43,642 bases of DNA from Lachnospiraceae bacterium (lineage in GTDB: Bacteria; Bacillota; Clostridia; Lachnospirales; Lachnospiraceae), in the NCBI GenBank assembly GCA_017473905.1, contig JAFUJA010000017.1:1-43642 (forward strand), read 5' to 3'. This document shows positions 1 to 7,763 of the stretch, piece by piece. How positions within the stretch are numbered: the stretch's first letter is position 1; each line of letters starts with the position of its first letter. The notes below the pieces were generated by a model. That model was not told the origin of the DNA. It searched no databases and was given only the letters and a program-made list of their open reading frames with translations. Position numbers and translations under genes: made by a program.

Positions 1-3
1 CAT
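1..3 (-). CDS. Start codon of a leftward gene leaving the window
   Basis: An ATG reads leftward from base 3. It lies 8 bases downstream of a perfect AGGAGG ribosome binding site (bases 12-17, minus strand). Only the start codon is inside the window, so the product cannot be named. Its 5' untranslated region is unusual, as described for the hairpin at 13-71. Confidence 0.5.
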
Positions 4-12
4 TTTACTGTC

Positions 13-71
13 CTCCTAATGTGTATTTTTACGTAACTGGCAGGTCACGTTTTTATTATACACATTAGGAG
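13..71 (-). promoter_or_regulatory. Nested hairpin masking the ribosome binding site of the edge gene
   Basis: Bases 13-26 and 58-71 are perfect 14-base inverted repeats. In the leftward transcript the 5' arm begins CUCCUAAUG and the 3' arm ends AUUAGGAG, which is the Shine-Dalgarno sequence of the gene starting at base 3. A second internal stem of 7 pairs (ACGTGAC with GTTACGT, one G-U) nests inside. The fold would hide the ribosome binding site, suggesting translational control; whether by temperature, ligand, protein or leader translation cannot be seen. The same repeat could instead be a DNA operator, but 31 bases between the arms favours RNA. Confidence 0.5.
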
Positions 72-106
72 ATTTTTAACTGAATACATCGCTAAAGCTT
101 CTACAG

Positions 107-135
107 AACCACGCGACTATCGCGTGGTTTTCTTA
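107..135 (+). terminator. Intrinsic terminator-like hairpin
   Basis: The inverted repeat AACCACGCGA / TCGCGTGGTT (107-116 and 120-129) is followed on the plus strand by a short T-rich stretch. No rightward gene lies immediately before it in the window. It may act with the second hairpin at 145-170, or be part of a decayed intergenic region. Confidence 0.4.
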
Positions 136-144
136 ATACAAGAA

Positions 145-175
145 AAAGAGTGTTAAAAACAACACTCTTTTATTT
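145..175. terminator. Bidirectional intrinsic terminator
   Basis: AAAGAGTGTT (145-154) pairs with AACACTCTTT (161-170) around a 6-base A-rich loop. Both strands have T-rich sequence after the stem. On the minus strand it would end transcripts of the HD-GYP and methyltransferase pair that begins at 1845. Confidence 0.6.
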
Positions 176-308
176 CTTTTACCCATTCATCAGCATAACT
201 TAACGATAATTCCGTTATCATATCGGTAAACACTGTATCTTCTGTCTCATCAAATCCGTCATAAGATACGCACACTACATAAAAGTCTTGCTCAAAAAAC
301 GAAATCAC
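153..308 (-). pseudogene. Probable scrap of an alpha/beta hydrolase gene
   Basis: A 51-residue leftward frame runs from a GTG at 308 to a stop inside the terminator hairpin. Its middle (YVVCVSYDGFDETEDTVF) resembles the strand following the oxyanion region in small clostridial alpha/beta hydrolases, and the rest of such a protein is absent. There is no good ribosome binding site, and an in-frame stop lies just before the GTG. I read it as a decayed fragment. The family call rests on one short stretch and could be wrong. The remainder of bases 72-323 holds only the two hairpins. Confidence 0.3.
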
Positions 309-323
309 TTAACTCATCCCATT

Positions 324-1190
324 TTATGCAAATGTAATCTCTATCATCTGACATCGTTCTGTCTTATCCACAAAACGGAAGATACAGTTAGCTACAAAAC
401 CATACCTTTTATCAAGCGGTCTGTATCCTGTCATATATCCCTTGCGAATAACCTGTGTAAAATCAGCACTCCATTGCTTTAATTCAGACTCATCCTCAAC
501 ACTGAAATAAACACCTACGCTGTCCATATCCGATGACTCCAACCAGGTCTTCGCCATGCTTTTTAAACCGGTAGCATTGGTAGCATCAAACACAATTTTT
601 CCGCCTTTAAATCGCTTCGTCATAGCTGTGAACAATTTCTTCACATCTTCCTTTTTAAAATAATAGAATACGCCGGACGCAAAAAACACTATTCCGTCCT
701 TTTCTTGATAATCAATCTGCTCAAACCATGAAAAATCCATGATATTAGTAGCAATATTGGTCTCTCTTTCCCTTTCCGGAATCAACTCATTTCGAGCTGC
801 TATCACATCCGGGAAATCAATGTTGTAGCCTTTTGCAATTCCATTATCAACCTGTCGAAAGGTAGTATCCAATCCACAACCGATATTTACCACACAGGCA
901 TTTGGATGCCACTTTAAATAATCCCTACATACGCTTGCCATATCATATTGTCTGGTTGCGCCCATAATGGCACCAATCTTCGCTTTCATCTTTCCCGGCG
1001 CTTTAAATTCATAGTCCACCCGTTCAAAGAGTTCCTGACAATCCCTATCATTAAAAATATCCGGGTACATATCCATTGCAAGTTTGCGTCCATACAAAGG
1101 AATCATTAGAGTTTCCTGTACAGTACCTTTTTGAATTTTATATTTTTTGCTTTCGGCTGCAGTTCCTATCAGCCTTTTATTTATCATCAT
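324..1190 (-). CDS. LCM-type class I SAM-dependent methyltransferase
   Basis: A 288-residue protein of the leucine carboxyl methyltransferase / TcmP-like family, which transfers a methyl group from S-adenosylmethionine to a carboxyl or hydroxyl group on a small molecule or peptide. The SAM-binding motif I (VVNIGCGLDTTF, about residues 100-111) and the following acidic strand (NIDFPDVI, 123-130) are plain, as is a conserved DFSWF stretch after the family's second motif. The substrate is unknown and no biosynthetic cluster surrounds it. Its ATG (1190, or the adjacent ATG at 1187) lies inside the end of the HD-GYP gene, so the two are very likely translationally coupled. Function beyond methyl transfer is not recoverable from sequence. 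Confidence 0.85.
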   Translation of the reverse strand: MMINKRLIGTAAESKKYKIQKGTVQETLMIPLYGRKLAMDMYPDIFNDRDCQELFERVDYEFKAPGKMKAKIGAIMGATRQYDMASVCRDYLKWHPNACVVNIGCGLDTTFRQVDNGIAKGYNIDFPDVIAARNELIPERERETNIATNIMDFSWFEQIDYQEKDGIVFFASGVFYYFKKEDVKKLFTAMTKRFKGGKIVFDATNATGLKSMAKTWLESSDMDSVGVYFSVEDESELKQWSADFTQVIRKGYMTGYRPLDKRYGFVANCIFRFVDKTERCQMIEITFA

Positions 1191-1845
1191 GACTATCAGG
1201 CATCCTTTCCATTTTTACAACACTAATTATTTCTTCCCAATTATCCAATACATAGCGACCTATGATCGGGTCATACATTGTTCCAAGATTCTTTTCAATC
1301 TCACCAAAGCATATTTCAAAACTTAAAGCTTTACGATAACAACGATTGGAAGTCATTGCATCAATACTGTCGCAGATCGCCAATATTCTGGCTCCCACAG
1401 GAATTGCGGCACCTTTGGCTCCGGTAGGATATCCTTTGCCATCGAAACGCTCATGATGCATCAATACGATATCTGACAATTCTCTTAATCGGTGAGACTT
1501 ATTTAAAATATCCGCTCCAATTTGAGGATGTCTTCTAATGTACGCAAATTCCTCATCAGTTAGTTTACCTTCTTTGTTTAAGATTGCATCCGGCACACCT
1601 ATTTTCCCAATATCATGCAAATGTCCTGCAATATGTATCTTCTCGGTATCATACTTCTTTAGGCCCATAAGACGACATACTACCAGTGCCATATCACTGA
1701 CTCTATGGGAATGTCCGGCAGTATATGGATCTTTAGCATCCAATGCCGAAGCAATACACTCTACTATTTCATGAAAATCTATTTCATTGGTACAATAATC
1801 ACATCCCTGCATTTGATTATTTGTAGGTTCCTCTAATTGATTCAT
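1177..1845 (-). CDS. HD-GYP domain phosphodiesterase, soluble single-domain
   Basis: A 222-residue protein consisting almost only of an HD-GYP domain, the fold that hydrolyses cyclic di-GMP or related cyclic dinucleotides. Visible metal ligands and signatures are AGHSHRV (43-49), HDIGKIGVP with the HD pair at 77-78, RRHPQIG (104-110), and HHERFDGKGYP (130-140) ending in the GYP motif. There is no sensor domain, receiver domain or membrane segment, although the first 20 residues carry Cys15 and Cys18. I chose the ATG at 1845 because a perfect AGGAGG (1851-1856) precedes it; the longer frame to 1932 has no such site. It overlaps the downstream methyltransferase by 14 bases. The c-di-GMP role is inferred from the family. 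Confidence 0.88.
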   Translation of the reverse strand: MNQLEEPTNNQMQGCDYCTNEIDFHEIVECIASALDAKDPYTAGHSHRVSDMALVVCRLMGLKKYDTEKIHIAGHLHDIGKIGVPDAILNKEGKLTDEEFAYIRRHPQIGADILNKSHRLRELSDIVLMHHERFDGKGYPTGAKGAAIPVGARILAICDSIDAMTSNRCYRKALSFEICFGEIEKNLGTMYDPIIGRYVLDNWEEIISVVKMERMPDSHDDK

Positions 1846-2105
1846 ATATACCTCCTTCATTACTTTCGTAAAGCCTCCATCTCCTTTAGAAATCCTTTTG
1901 CCACAGCTTTGGTTAGCTATTACTAACCTCAATTATACAAGCCTTCCTTTAAAAAGTAAAGCATCAGATATGTCCCTATAAAAGCATTTTCTAAGATTTC
2001 GCATAACCTTGCTCAAGGAATTCTTTTCTTTCAATTTCAATTAAACACGGTTTTACTACACTGTTTTCTACACACATTCCCTTTTAGGTATTCTATTACA
2101 AATAC

Positions 2106-2774
2106 TTATACTTCACTTACCGCTTGCTTACCATATTTTCTCATCATAAAATACAGCCCGAAAAACATCATACTGCTACCCACATTCATTGCACCCATTC
2201 CGGCAAAAATAATAGCTGCCACCATTGTAAAAGGTATCGTGTTAATCAAGCAACCCCATTTCGGAAAACAGGTTTTCTTTCGGATAACCGCAATGAAAAG
2301 TGTTACACATACCATAAATACACCGATATTGCACATTGCGGATGTTACGGATGTTGCAAAGAAGTAAGACAGCATAATTTCATGCGCCTGCTCTGTGGCC
2401 CCTGCTTTTACAAAGTGCCACAGCATGCTTGTACAGGTAAAATGCATTACCGCACCGGCCACGCAGGTAAGCGCTGTACCAATCTGCACCACGCGGGCAG
2501 ATTTACCGGCCTCAGCTTTTAGAATGTTCGCAATTTGAAAATATCCGGGCATAATAAGCATCATGGCAATTACACCAACTATGCCGGAAATTGTGAACTG
2601 TAAAGACGACGCTCCCTGCAACATGGTCGCAGTCTTTTCATAATCGAATAACCCCATTACATCCAATCTGCCATTCGGCAAAAAATATAACAACAAATCG
2701 CCGCCAAGCCAGCATAACAAATGCCCGAAGGCTCCGCACAAAAATAATTTAGAATTTACATTTTCACATTTCAT
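2106..2774 (-). CDS. Six-helix integral membrane protein of unknown function
   Basis: A 222-residue protein with about six hydrophobic helices (roughly 8-32, 58-85, 95-120, 132-165 and two in 174-211) and short charged loops, which places it in the cytoplasmic membrane. A GGDLLLYF stretch follows the first helix. It resembles small clostridial membrane proteins grouped as DUF6796, but I am not certain of that name. The start follows AAAGGCGG. It sits 21 bases downstream of the DUF3021-like remnant and so belongs to the same leftward transcription unit. In intact LytTR-DUF3021 loci a membrane protein gene often follows and is the regulated target; that link here is inference. Confidence 0.7.
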   Translation of the reverse strand: MKCENVNSKLFLCGAFGHLLCWLGGDLLLYFLPNGRLDVMGLFDYEKTATMLQGASSLQFTISGIVGVIAMMLIMPGYFQIANILKAEAGKSARVVQIGTALTCVAGAVMHFTCTSMLWHFVKAGATEQAHEIMLSYFFATSVTSAMCNIGVFMVCVTLFIAVIRKKTCFPKWGCLINTIPFTMVAAIIFAGMGAMNVGSSMMFFGLYFMMRKYGKQAVSEV

Positions 2775-2795
2775 ATTTTATCCGCCTTTCAATGA

Positions 2796-3062
2796 CTACA
2801 CTTCATCTTTTAACCGATTTTGGAACCGCTGCAAGTCTTCGTTTAAATGCTTTGCATCAATGGTCCGCTTAATTTTATAAATTAGGTAAGAACACAAATA
2901 TGCACACACCATATAGAAACCAAAGCAGATGCAAACAACTACACTTCCCTCGAACCAACCGCCGAAATGACCGGCAACGGCATATACCAACGAGCTGAGA
3001 ATTACCGCTACCCATTCCCTAAGCCTCAAAGCATCGACTTCATCAAAAGCCTCTCCTTTCAA
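2796..3062 (-). pseudogene. Carboxy-terminal half of a DUF3021-like membrane protein
   Basis: An 88-residue frame with two hydrophobic helices and a charged tail containing NEDLQRFQ. DUF3021 proteins usually have about 140 residues and four helices. This one matches only the last two, with the expected arrangement: a GWF after the third helix, a Tyr-rich fourth helix, and a basic tail with a conserved Asn. The only available start is a TTG at 3062 with a poor ribosome binding site, overlapping the stop of the upstream 38-codon frame. I interpret it as the 3' end of a gene joined by deletion to the 5' end of a LytTR gene. It could still be translated by coupling. An intact short membrane protein is the alternative. 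Confidence 0.5.
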
Positions 3063-3175
3063 TCTTCTGCGAAACTCATAAAATTCATGATATGCTCTAC
3101 TTCCTGATTCAGATTCTGATATCTGAGGATCAGTTCATCATCACCCTGTTTTATCTGCTCAATTGTGTATTTCAT
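3059..3175 (-). pseudogene. Amino-terminal stub of a LytTR-type regulator
   Basis: A 38-codon frame with an ATG at 3175 behind AGAGGA. Its sequence (DELILRYQNLNQEVEHI) looks like the amino terminus of single-domain LytTR DNA-binding regulators, which begin with a short strand followed by a helix. The whole DNA-binding LytTR domain is missing, and the frame ends at the junction with the DUF3021-like remnant. The upstream region keeps paired direct repeats of the kind such regulators bind (3253-3287). Together these indicate an internal deletion. The identification rests on a short stretch plus context. Confidence 0.4.
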
Positions 3176-3252
3176 AGGACATCCTCTTTATTTTGTAAAT
3201 TTACGATTTCATTTTATCAATGTCGCATTTATCTTGCAATATCACATAACAT

Positions 3253-3287
3253 AAGTGACACTTTTTGTTGTACAAGCTGCACTTTTT
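3253..3287 (-). promoter_or_regulatory. Paired direct repeats, probable LytTR operator
   Basis: On the plus strand AAGTGACACTTTTT (3253-3266) and AAGCTGCACTTTTT (3274-3287) match at 11 of 14 positions. They are 21 bases apart start to start, two helical turns. LytTR regulators characteristically bind two direct repeats on one face of DNA. The sites lie about 80-110 bases upstream of the truncated LytTR start, where an autoregulatory operator would be expected. Confidence 0.5.
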
Positions 3288-3328
3288 ATATTACCTGTTT
3301 TTCATGCATACGGGAAAACTTCTATGCA

Positions 3329-3360
3329 TAAAAAAATTGGGCTTCATACGAAGCCCAATC
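3329..3360 (-). terminator. Intrinsic terminator after lysC
   Basis: ATTGGGCTTC (3336-3345) and GAAGCCCAAT (3350-3359) form a 10-pair stem with a 4-base loop. On the minus strand it is followed directly by a run of T. It ends the leftward aspartate-family operon. Confidence 0.9.
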
Positions 3361-3384
3361 ATAATAACAATATGAAATCAATAC

Positions 3385-4593
3385 TTAGTCAGCAAGACCG
3401 AAAATATCATGAATTGCATTTGCTGCGCGTTCTGCTTCTGTTACATCAATCAGAACGGTTACTCTGATTTCGGAAGTAGAAATCATCTTAATGTTGATAT
3501 GTTCATTGTAAAGACATTCAAACATCTTTGCTGCCACGCCGGGGTTAGACATCATACCGGCACCAACAACGGATACCTTACATACGTTCTTTTCGATTTC
3601 AACCTGCTGATAGTTAAGACGTACCTTATTCTCTTCAATTACCTTTAACGCTTCATCACCATAGTTTCCGTCAACGGTAAAGGAAATATCCTTGCTGTTA
3701 TCACGGCCTACGGACTGAAGAATCATATCTACATTAATATTTGCCTTTGCAAGGGCATCAAATAAACGGAAGGCAGTACCGGGCTTATCTTCCAGACCGA
3801 TAACGGAAATTCTTTCTGCACTCTTATCTACTGCTACTCCACTTACTAACATTCTTTCCACTTTAATATCCTCCTTAACAATCGTTCCTTCTTCGTTGGT
3901 AAGACTGGAACGAACTACTAACTGAACTCCATATTTTTTAGCCATTTCTACAGAACGGTTATGCAATACGCCGGCACCTAAGGTTGCAAGATCAAGCATT
4001 TCGTCGTAGGTAATTTCATTAAGCTTTTTCGCGCTCTTAACAATACGGGGATCTGCGGTGTAAACACCGTCCACATCGGTGAAAATTTCACACTTATCAG
4101 CACGAAGCGCTGCTGCAAGGGCAACTGCGGTAGTATCGGAACCGCCTCTTCCCAAAGTGGTATAATCATCATACTTATTGATTCCCTGGAAACCTGTTAC
4201 AATAACAATCTTTCTGGATTCCAGTTCGTGTTTGATACGTTCGGTATCAATTCTTTTTAAACGTGCATTTCCATAATTGGAAGTGGTATGCATAGCTACC
4301 TGATACGCATTCAGGGAAATAGAGGGCACACCCAAAGCTGCCATTGCCATAGACATTAAGGAAACAGAAGTCTGTTCACCGGTTGTAAGCAACATATCCA
4401 ACTCTCTCTTAGAAGGATTGGGGTTAATATCCATAGCCATTTCAATCAGCTCATCGGTAAGCTTACCCATTGCTGAAAGAACAACCACAACATCATTTCC
4501 CTTCTGATACTCTTCGATACAGCGTCTTGCCACATTGTAGATTCTTTCTTTATTGGCAACCGAAGTACCACCAAATTTCTTTACTACTAACAT
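3385..4593 (-). CDS. lysC: Aspartate kinase
   Basis: A 402-residue cytoplasmic enzyme that phosphorylates aspartate with ATP, the first step toward lysine, methionine and threonine. The kinase domain shows VKKFGGTSV at residues 4-12 and the GRGGSDTTAVALA substrate/nucleotide loop. Two ACT repeats fill the carboxy-terminal third (VIGLEDKPGTAFRLF and SVVGAGMMSNPG), the usual site of feedback inhibition by lysine or threonine. Length and architecture are normal for monofunctional bacterial enzymes. The ATG at 4593 follows GAGGAGG; an in-frame upstream extension to 4617 lacks such a site. It is the last gene of a leftward operon with hom and the apgM-like gene, 13 bases after the latter, and a strong terminator follows. 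Confidence 0.95.
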   Translation of the reverse strand: MLVVKKFGGTSVANKERIYNVARRCIEEYQKGNDVVVVLSAMGKLTDELIEMAMDINPNPSKRELDMLLTTGEQTSVSLMSMAMAALGVPSISLNAYQVAMHTTSNYGNARLKRIDTERIKHELESRKIVIVTGFQGINKYDDYTTLGRGGSDTTAVALAAALRADKCEIFTDVDGVYTADPRIVKSAKKLNEITYDEMLDLATLGAGVLHNRSVEMAKKYGVQLVVRSSLTNEEGTIVKEDIKVERMLVSGVAVDKSAERISVIGLEDKPGTAFRLFDALAKANINVDMILQSVGRDNSKDISFTVDGNYGDEALKVIEENKVRLNYQQVEIEKNVCKVSVVGAGMMSNPGVAAKMFECLYNEHINIKMISTSEIRVTVLIDVTEAERAANAIHDIFGLAD

Positions 4594-4606
4594 TTCTTTC
4601 CTCCTC

Positions 4607-5808
4607 TTAAGCCTCAAAAAGCTTCTCGATTATATTATGACCCTGCGCAACAAAGTGACCTGTCTGTGCTGCACACTTTTCACAATAAAGTACACCGTCT
4701 CCGGTCTTCTTTGTACTATCATATAAAAGATAAGGAACACTATCGGATGTATGTGTTCTCAATCTTACGGGAGTCGGATGATCCGGCAGATACAACATGC
4801 GGAACTCAATTCCTTTCTCCTCCAGCGTTTTTACCAAGGGACCTACCACATAGGTATCCAGGTTTTCGATTGCCTTTACCTTACGTTCAAAGCTTCCCTG
4901 GTGACCCATTTCATCCGGTGCCTCTACATGAATATATACAAAATCATTTCCTTCATTGAGTAAGGTATTTACAGCTGCTTCCGTTTTACCGGCATAATTT
5001 GTGTGTAAGCCGCCATTTGCACCTTCCACTTCAATGACCTGCATTCCCGCACCGATTGCAATTCCTTTAAAAGGTCTACCGCAGAAATCATGGCACCTTT
5101 TTTACCGGTTTTATCATAAAAAGGATCCAGCGCAGGTTTGGTACCCGCTCCCCAGAACCAGCAGCAGTTGGCAGGGTTTAATCCAGCCTCCTTACGCGCC
5201 TTGTTAATGGGATGGTCTTTTAATATTTCATAGCTCTTCTTCATCATTTCCCGGAAAGTCTCTTCCTTAGGAAGATGTTCTCCGATTTTTTGTTCCAGCA
5301 CGTCATGAGGCTGCACAAACGGAAGTACTTTACCCTCTTTCCAGATTAAACAATGACGGTAACTGGTTCCTACATAAAAACGAAAAACTTCATTTTCCAG
5401 TTCCTTGCGCACCGCTTCCAAAAGAACCGCTGCATCCTCCGTGGAAATTTCTCCCGAGCTGTGGTCAATAATGGTTTTTTCTTCAAAAACATCCTCTTCA
5501 TCGGAAATCGTAACGATATTACAACGAATTGCAACATCTTTTTCCTCCATTGCCACACCAATGCTCAAAGCTTCCAAGGGTGAACGACCGGAATAATACT
5601 TCTTCGGATCGTATCCTAAAACGGAAAGATTGGCAGTATCGCTACCCGGAGACATTCCTTCCGGAATTGTATGTACCATACCCACCTCGCACATAGGTGC
5701 AATCTTGTCCGTATTGGGTGTTGCCGCATATTCAAGAGGAGTTTTACCGTCGAGATCTTTTATGGCTTCATCCGCCATACCGTCTCCCAAAACTACAATA
5801 TATTTCAT
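4607..5808 (-). pseudogene. apgM-type phosphoglycerate mutase / homoserine kinase analogue, frameshifted
   Basis: A member of the archaeal-type cofactor-independent phosphoglycerate mutase family (COG3635, alkaline phosphatase superfamily). In bacteria without ThrB it is often encoded beside hom and lysC and has been proposed to act as homoserine kinase. The amino part (MKYIVVLGDGMADEA, DTANLSVLGYDP, GRSPLEA) reads normally to KGAMISAVDLLK. There the frame is lost, and the conserved continuation (GMQVIEVEGANGGLHTNY, VEAPDEMGHQG, PDHPTP) lies in the -1 frame. The break is at 5065-5071, where the plus strand lacks one base relative to an uninterrupted frame. The unshifted frame stops at 4969. 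The ATG at 5808 follows AAGGAGG. It may be a true mutation, an assembly error, or rescued by -1 slippage at T TTA AAG. Confidence 0.85.
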
Positions 5809-5852
5809 AGCATCCTCCTTCATCATCTTTTAAAAGATGAATAACAAAGTAA

Positions 5853-7064
5853 TTAATCATTCATACGGATTCTTGTAATAACACCGCTTACTTCCTTAAT
5901 TCTTTCCTCAAATTCCTTTTCACTGATTTCATCAGTAATAAAAGCAAATTCGTCCTGACATTCGGGAATGTTAATCATTTCAGTTTCACCAAATGCCTTC
6001 ATAAGACCGCAGGAATCCTTGTCGCCTTTTACACGTACGAAGAATTTCCAACACATTTCCTCTTTGGAAGAAAGTGTAACCTTTTCCTGATCCCAGAAGC
6101 AGAAAATAAACTTACCCTGGTGCTTTGCACAATCAATAATATCGGATACCACTGCGCTTGCGGTAGGAAGTTTACCTGCTCCTCTTCCGTAATACATAGT
6201 AGTTCCGAGCATATTACCATGTACACAAACTGCGTTAAATACATCTTTTACACAGTACAAAGGATTGTCGGAGCGAATCATAAAAGGTGCTACCATGGCA
6301 AAGCAGGAACCATCCATATCTTTGCTCATTGCAAGTAATTTAATGCTGCGCTTCATAGCCTTGGCATAGAGGAAATCTTCCTTGGAAATCTTAGTGATTC
6401 CCTCTGTATAAATGTCCTCATATCTTACGGTTTTACCGTATACAAGAGAGGATAAAATGGCAATTTTACGGCATGCATCATAGCCTTCCACATCTGCTTC
6501 CGGATTACGTTCTGCATAGCCCTTCTGCTGTGCTTCTGCAAGAACCTGTGCATAGTCCACACCATCCTCGTCCATCTTGGTTAACATATAGTTGGTAGTA
6601 CCGTTTAAAATACCGGTAATACCGTCAATTCTTTCCGGTGTAAGGGAAGAATTCAAAGGACGGATAATAGGAATACCACCGCCTACACTGGCTTCAAATA
6701 AGTAGTTACAATTGTTTGCCTTTGCAATGGAAATCAACTCAGGACCATGATTTGCAACCAGTTCCTTATTAGATGTACATACGCTCTTTCCTGCAAGCAG
6801 GGCTTTTTTAGAAAATGTATAAGCAGGTTCCACACCACCCATGGTTTCACAAATGATTTTTACCTCAGGGTCGTTTAAAATCACATCATAATCGTGAACC
6901 ACGCATTTTTCCATAGGGTCTCCGGGGAAATCCCGAAGATCAAGAATATATTTTACAGCAATTCCCACACCGGCTTTTTTGCTGACTTCTTTCTGATTTT
7001 TGTTAATAACCTCCACTACACCGCTTCCTACGGTACCATATCCTAATACTGCAATCTGAATCAT
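5853..7064 (-). CDS. hom: Homoserine dehydrogenase
   Basis: A 403-residue NAD(P)-dependent enzyme that reduces aspartate semialdehyde to homoserine, the branch point to threonine and methionine. The Rossmann motif (IAVLGYGTVGSGV, residues 3-15), the catalytic-domain signature around ASVGGGIPIIRPL, and GILNGTTNYML are clear. The carboxy-terminal 80 residues form an ACT-like domain, as in threonine-sensitive enzymes. The ATG at 7064 follows AGGAGG. It lies between the UPF0735 ACT protein upstream and the apgM-like gene 44 bases downstream, so the order is ACT-hom-apgM-lysC. No lysine riboswitch, T-box or leader peptide is visible in the short gaps. Confidence 0.95.
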   Translation of the reverse strand: MIQIAVLGYGTVGSGVVEVINKNQKEVSKKAGVGIAVKYILDLRDFPGDPMEKCVVHDYDVILNDPEVKIICETMGGVEPAYTFSKKALLAGKSVCTSNKELVANHGPELISIAKANNCNYLFEASVGGGIPIIRPLNSSLTPERIDGITGILNGTTNYMLTKMDEDGVDYAQVLAEAQQKGYAERNPEADVEGYDACRKIAILSSLVYGKTVRYEDIYTEGITKISKEDFLYAKAMKRSIKLLAMSKDMDGSCFAMVAPFMIRSDNPLYCVKDVFNAVCVHGNMLGTTMYYGRGAGKLPTASAVVSDIIDCAKHQGKFIFCFWDQEKVTLSSKEEMCWKFFVRVKGDKDSCGLMKAFGETEMINIPECQDEFAFITDEISEKEFEERIKEVSGVITRIRMND

Positions 7065-7118
7065 TTCATTTTCCTCCTGTTTTCCTTTTATATTCCTTGG
7101 AAGGAATCTTCATTCCTC

Positions 7119-7562
7119 TTATTCTCTGGCGATTATTTTTACGGAACGCACACCGCAACGCGCTTCAATCCGTTCCACCATGCCGGACAAATCTCCCGTG
7201 GAACGTAATATCTGTAAACTGATACTTAATGTTGCCATATTGTTAATGGGAATCGACTGATGTATGGTCAGAATGTTAGCTCCGCATTCTGCAATTATTT
7301 TGAGTACATCGGATAAAATTCCCGGTTCATCTTCCATTTCACAGGTAAAAGTGATTGTTTTCCCTTCCGCATTGTCGTGAAACGGAAAAATATCATCTTT
7401 ATATTTATAAAAAGAACTGCGGCTGATACCGGTACGCTCCACTGCTTCCTGAATCGTAGCAACCTTTCCCGTATGTAAAAGTTCTTTGGTTTCTACCACC
7501 TTAAGCAATACTTCCGGAACCGCTTTGGTTTTAACAACATAATATCCGCTGTCTTCTCTCAT
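7119..7562 (-). CDS. UPF0735 ACT domain protein (PheB-like)
   Basis: A 147-residue cytoplasmic protein with an amino-terminal helix-turn-helix-like segment (ATIQEAVERTGISRSSFYKY) and a carboxy-terminal ACT domain (FTCEMEDEPGILSDVLKIIAECG...NILTIHQ). This is the UPF0735 family, often encoded next to hom in Firmicutes and called PheB in Bacillus. ACT domains bind amino acids, so it is likely a regulator of this operon, though no target or ligand has been established from sequence. The ATG at 7562 sits 5 bases after GGGAGG; the in-frame GTG two codons earlier overlaps that site and is unlikely. It is the first gene of the aspartate-family operon. Confidence 0.85.
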   Translation of the reverse strand: MREDSGYYVVKTKAVPEVLLKVVETKELLHTGKVATIQEAVERTGISRSSFYKYKDDIFPFHDNAEGKTITFTCEMEDEPGILSDVLKIIAECGANILTIHQSIPINNMATLSISLQILRSTGDLSGMVERIEARCGVRSVKIIARE

Positions 7563-7721
7563 ATGCACCTCCCGACAGACATCATGCTTCTATAAAAAAC
7601 ATGCCCCTTTATTGTCTTAATTTTCGTTTTTGTGTTTTCCACACACGCACATTTGTGTTCCAGCGAAAGATATTGTATCACGCATTTTTCCTCTTTGCAA
7701 GGGTAAAATGGGACTTTTTTA

Positions 7722-7757
7722 CAAAAAAAGCACCTGAAACCAATTGTTTCAAGTGCC
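7722..7757 (-). terminator. Intrinsic terminator after the TetR gene
   Basis: An 11-base inverted repeat with a G-U pair (7730-7740 with 7746-7756, loop about 5) is followed on the minus strand by seven T. It lies just past the stop of the TetR-type regulator and separates it from the downstream ACT-hom operon. Confidence 0.88.
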
Positions 7758-7763
7758 TGTCTG

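Noticed and set aside
5823-5840. An 18-base perfect palindrome (TCATCTTTTAAAAGATGA) between hom and the apgM-like gene
   Set aside because: A/T-rich centre with no loop, overlapping the stop and ribosome-binding regions; too weak to call an operator or terminator without conservation data.
7065-7118. Search for a lysine riboswitch or leader peptide in the aspartate-family operon
   Set aside because: The gaps are too short and contain no recognisable structure; the region upstream of the ACT gene (7563-7721) shows no riboswitch-like fold either.
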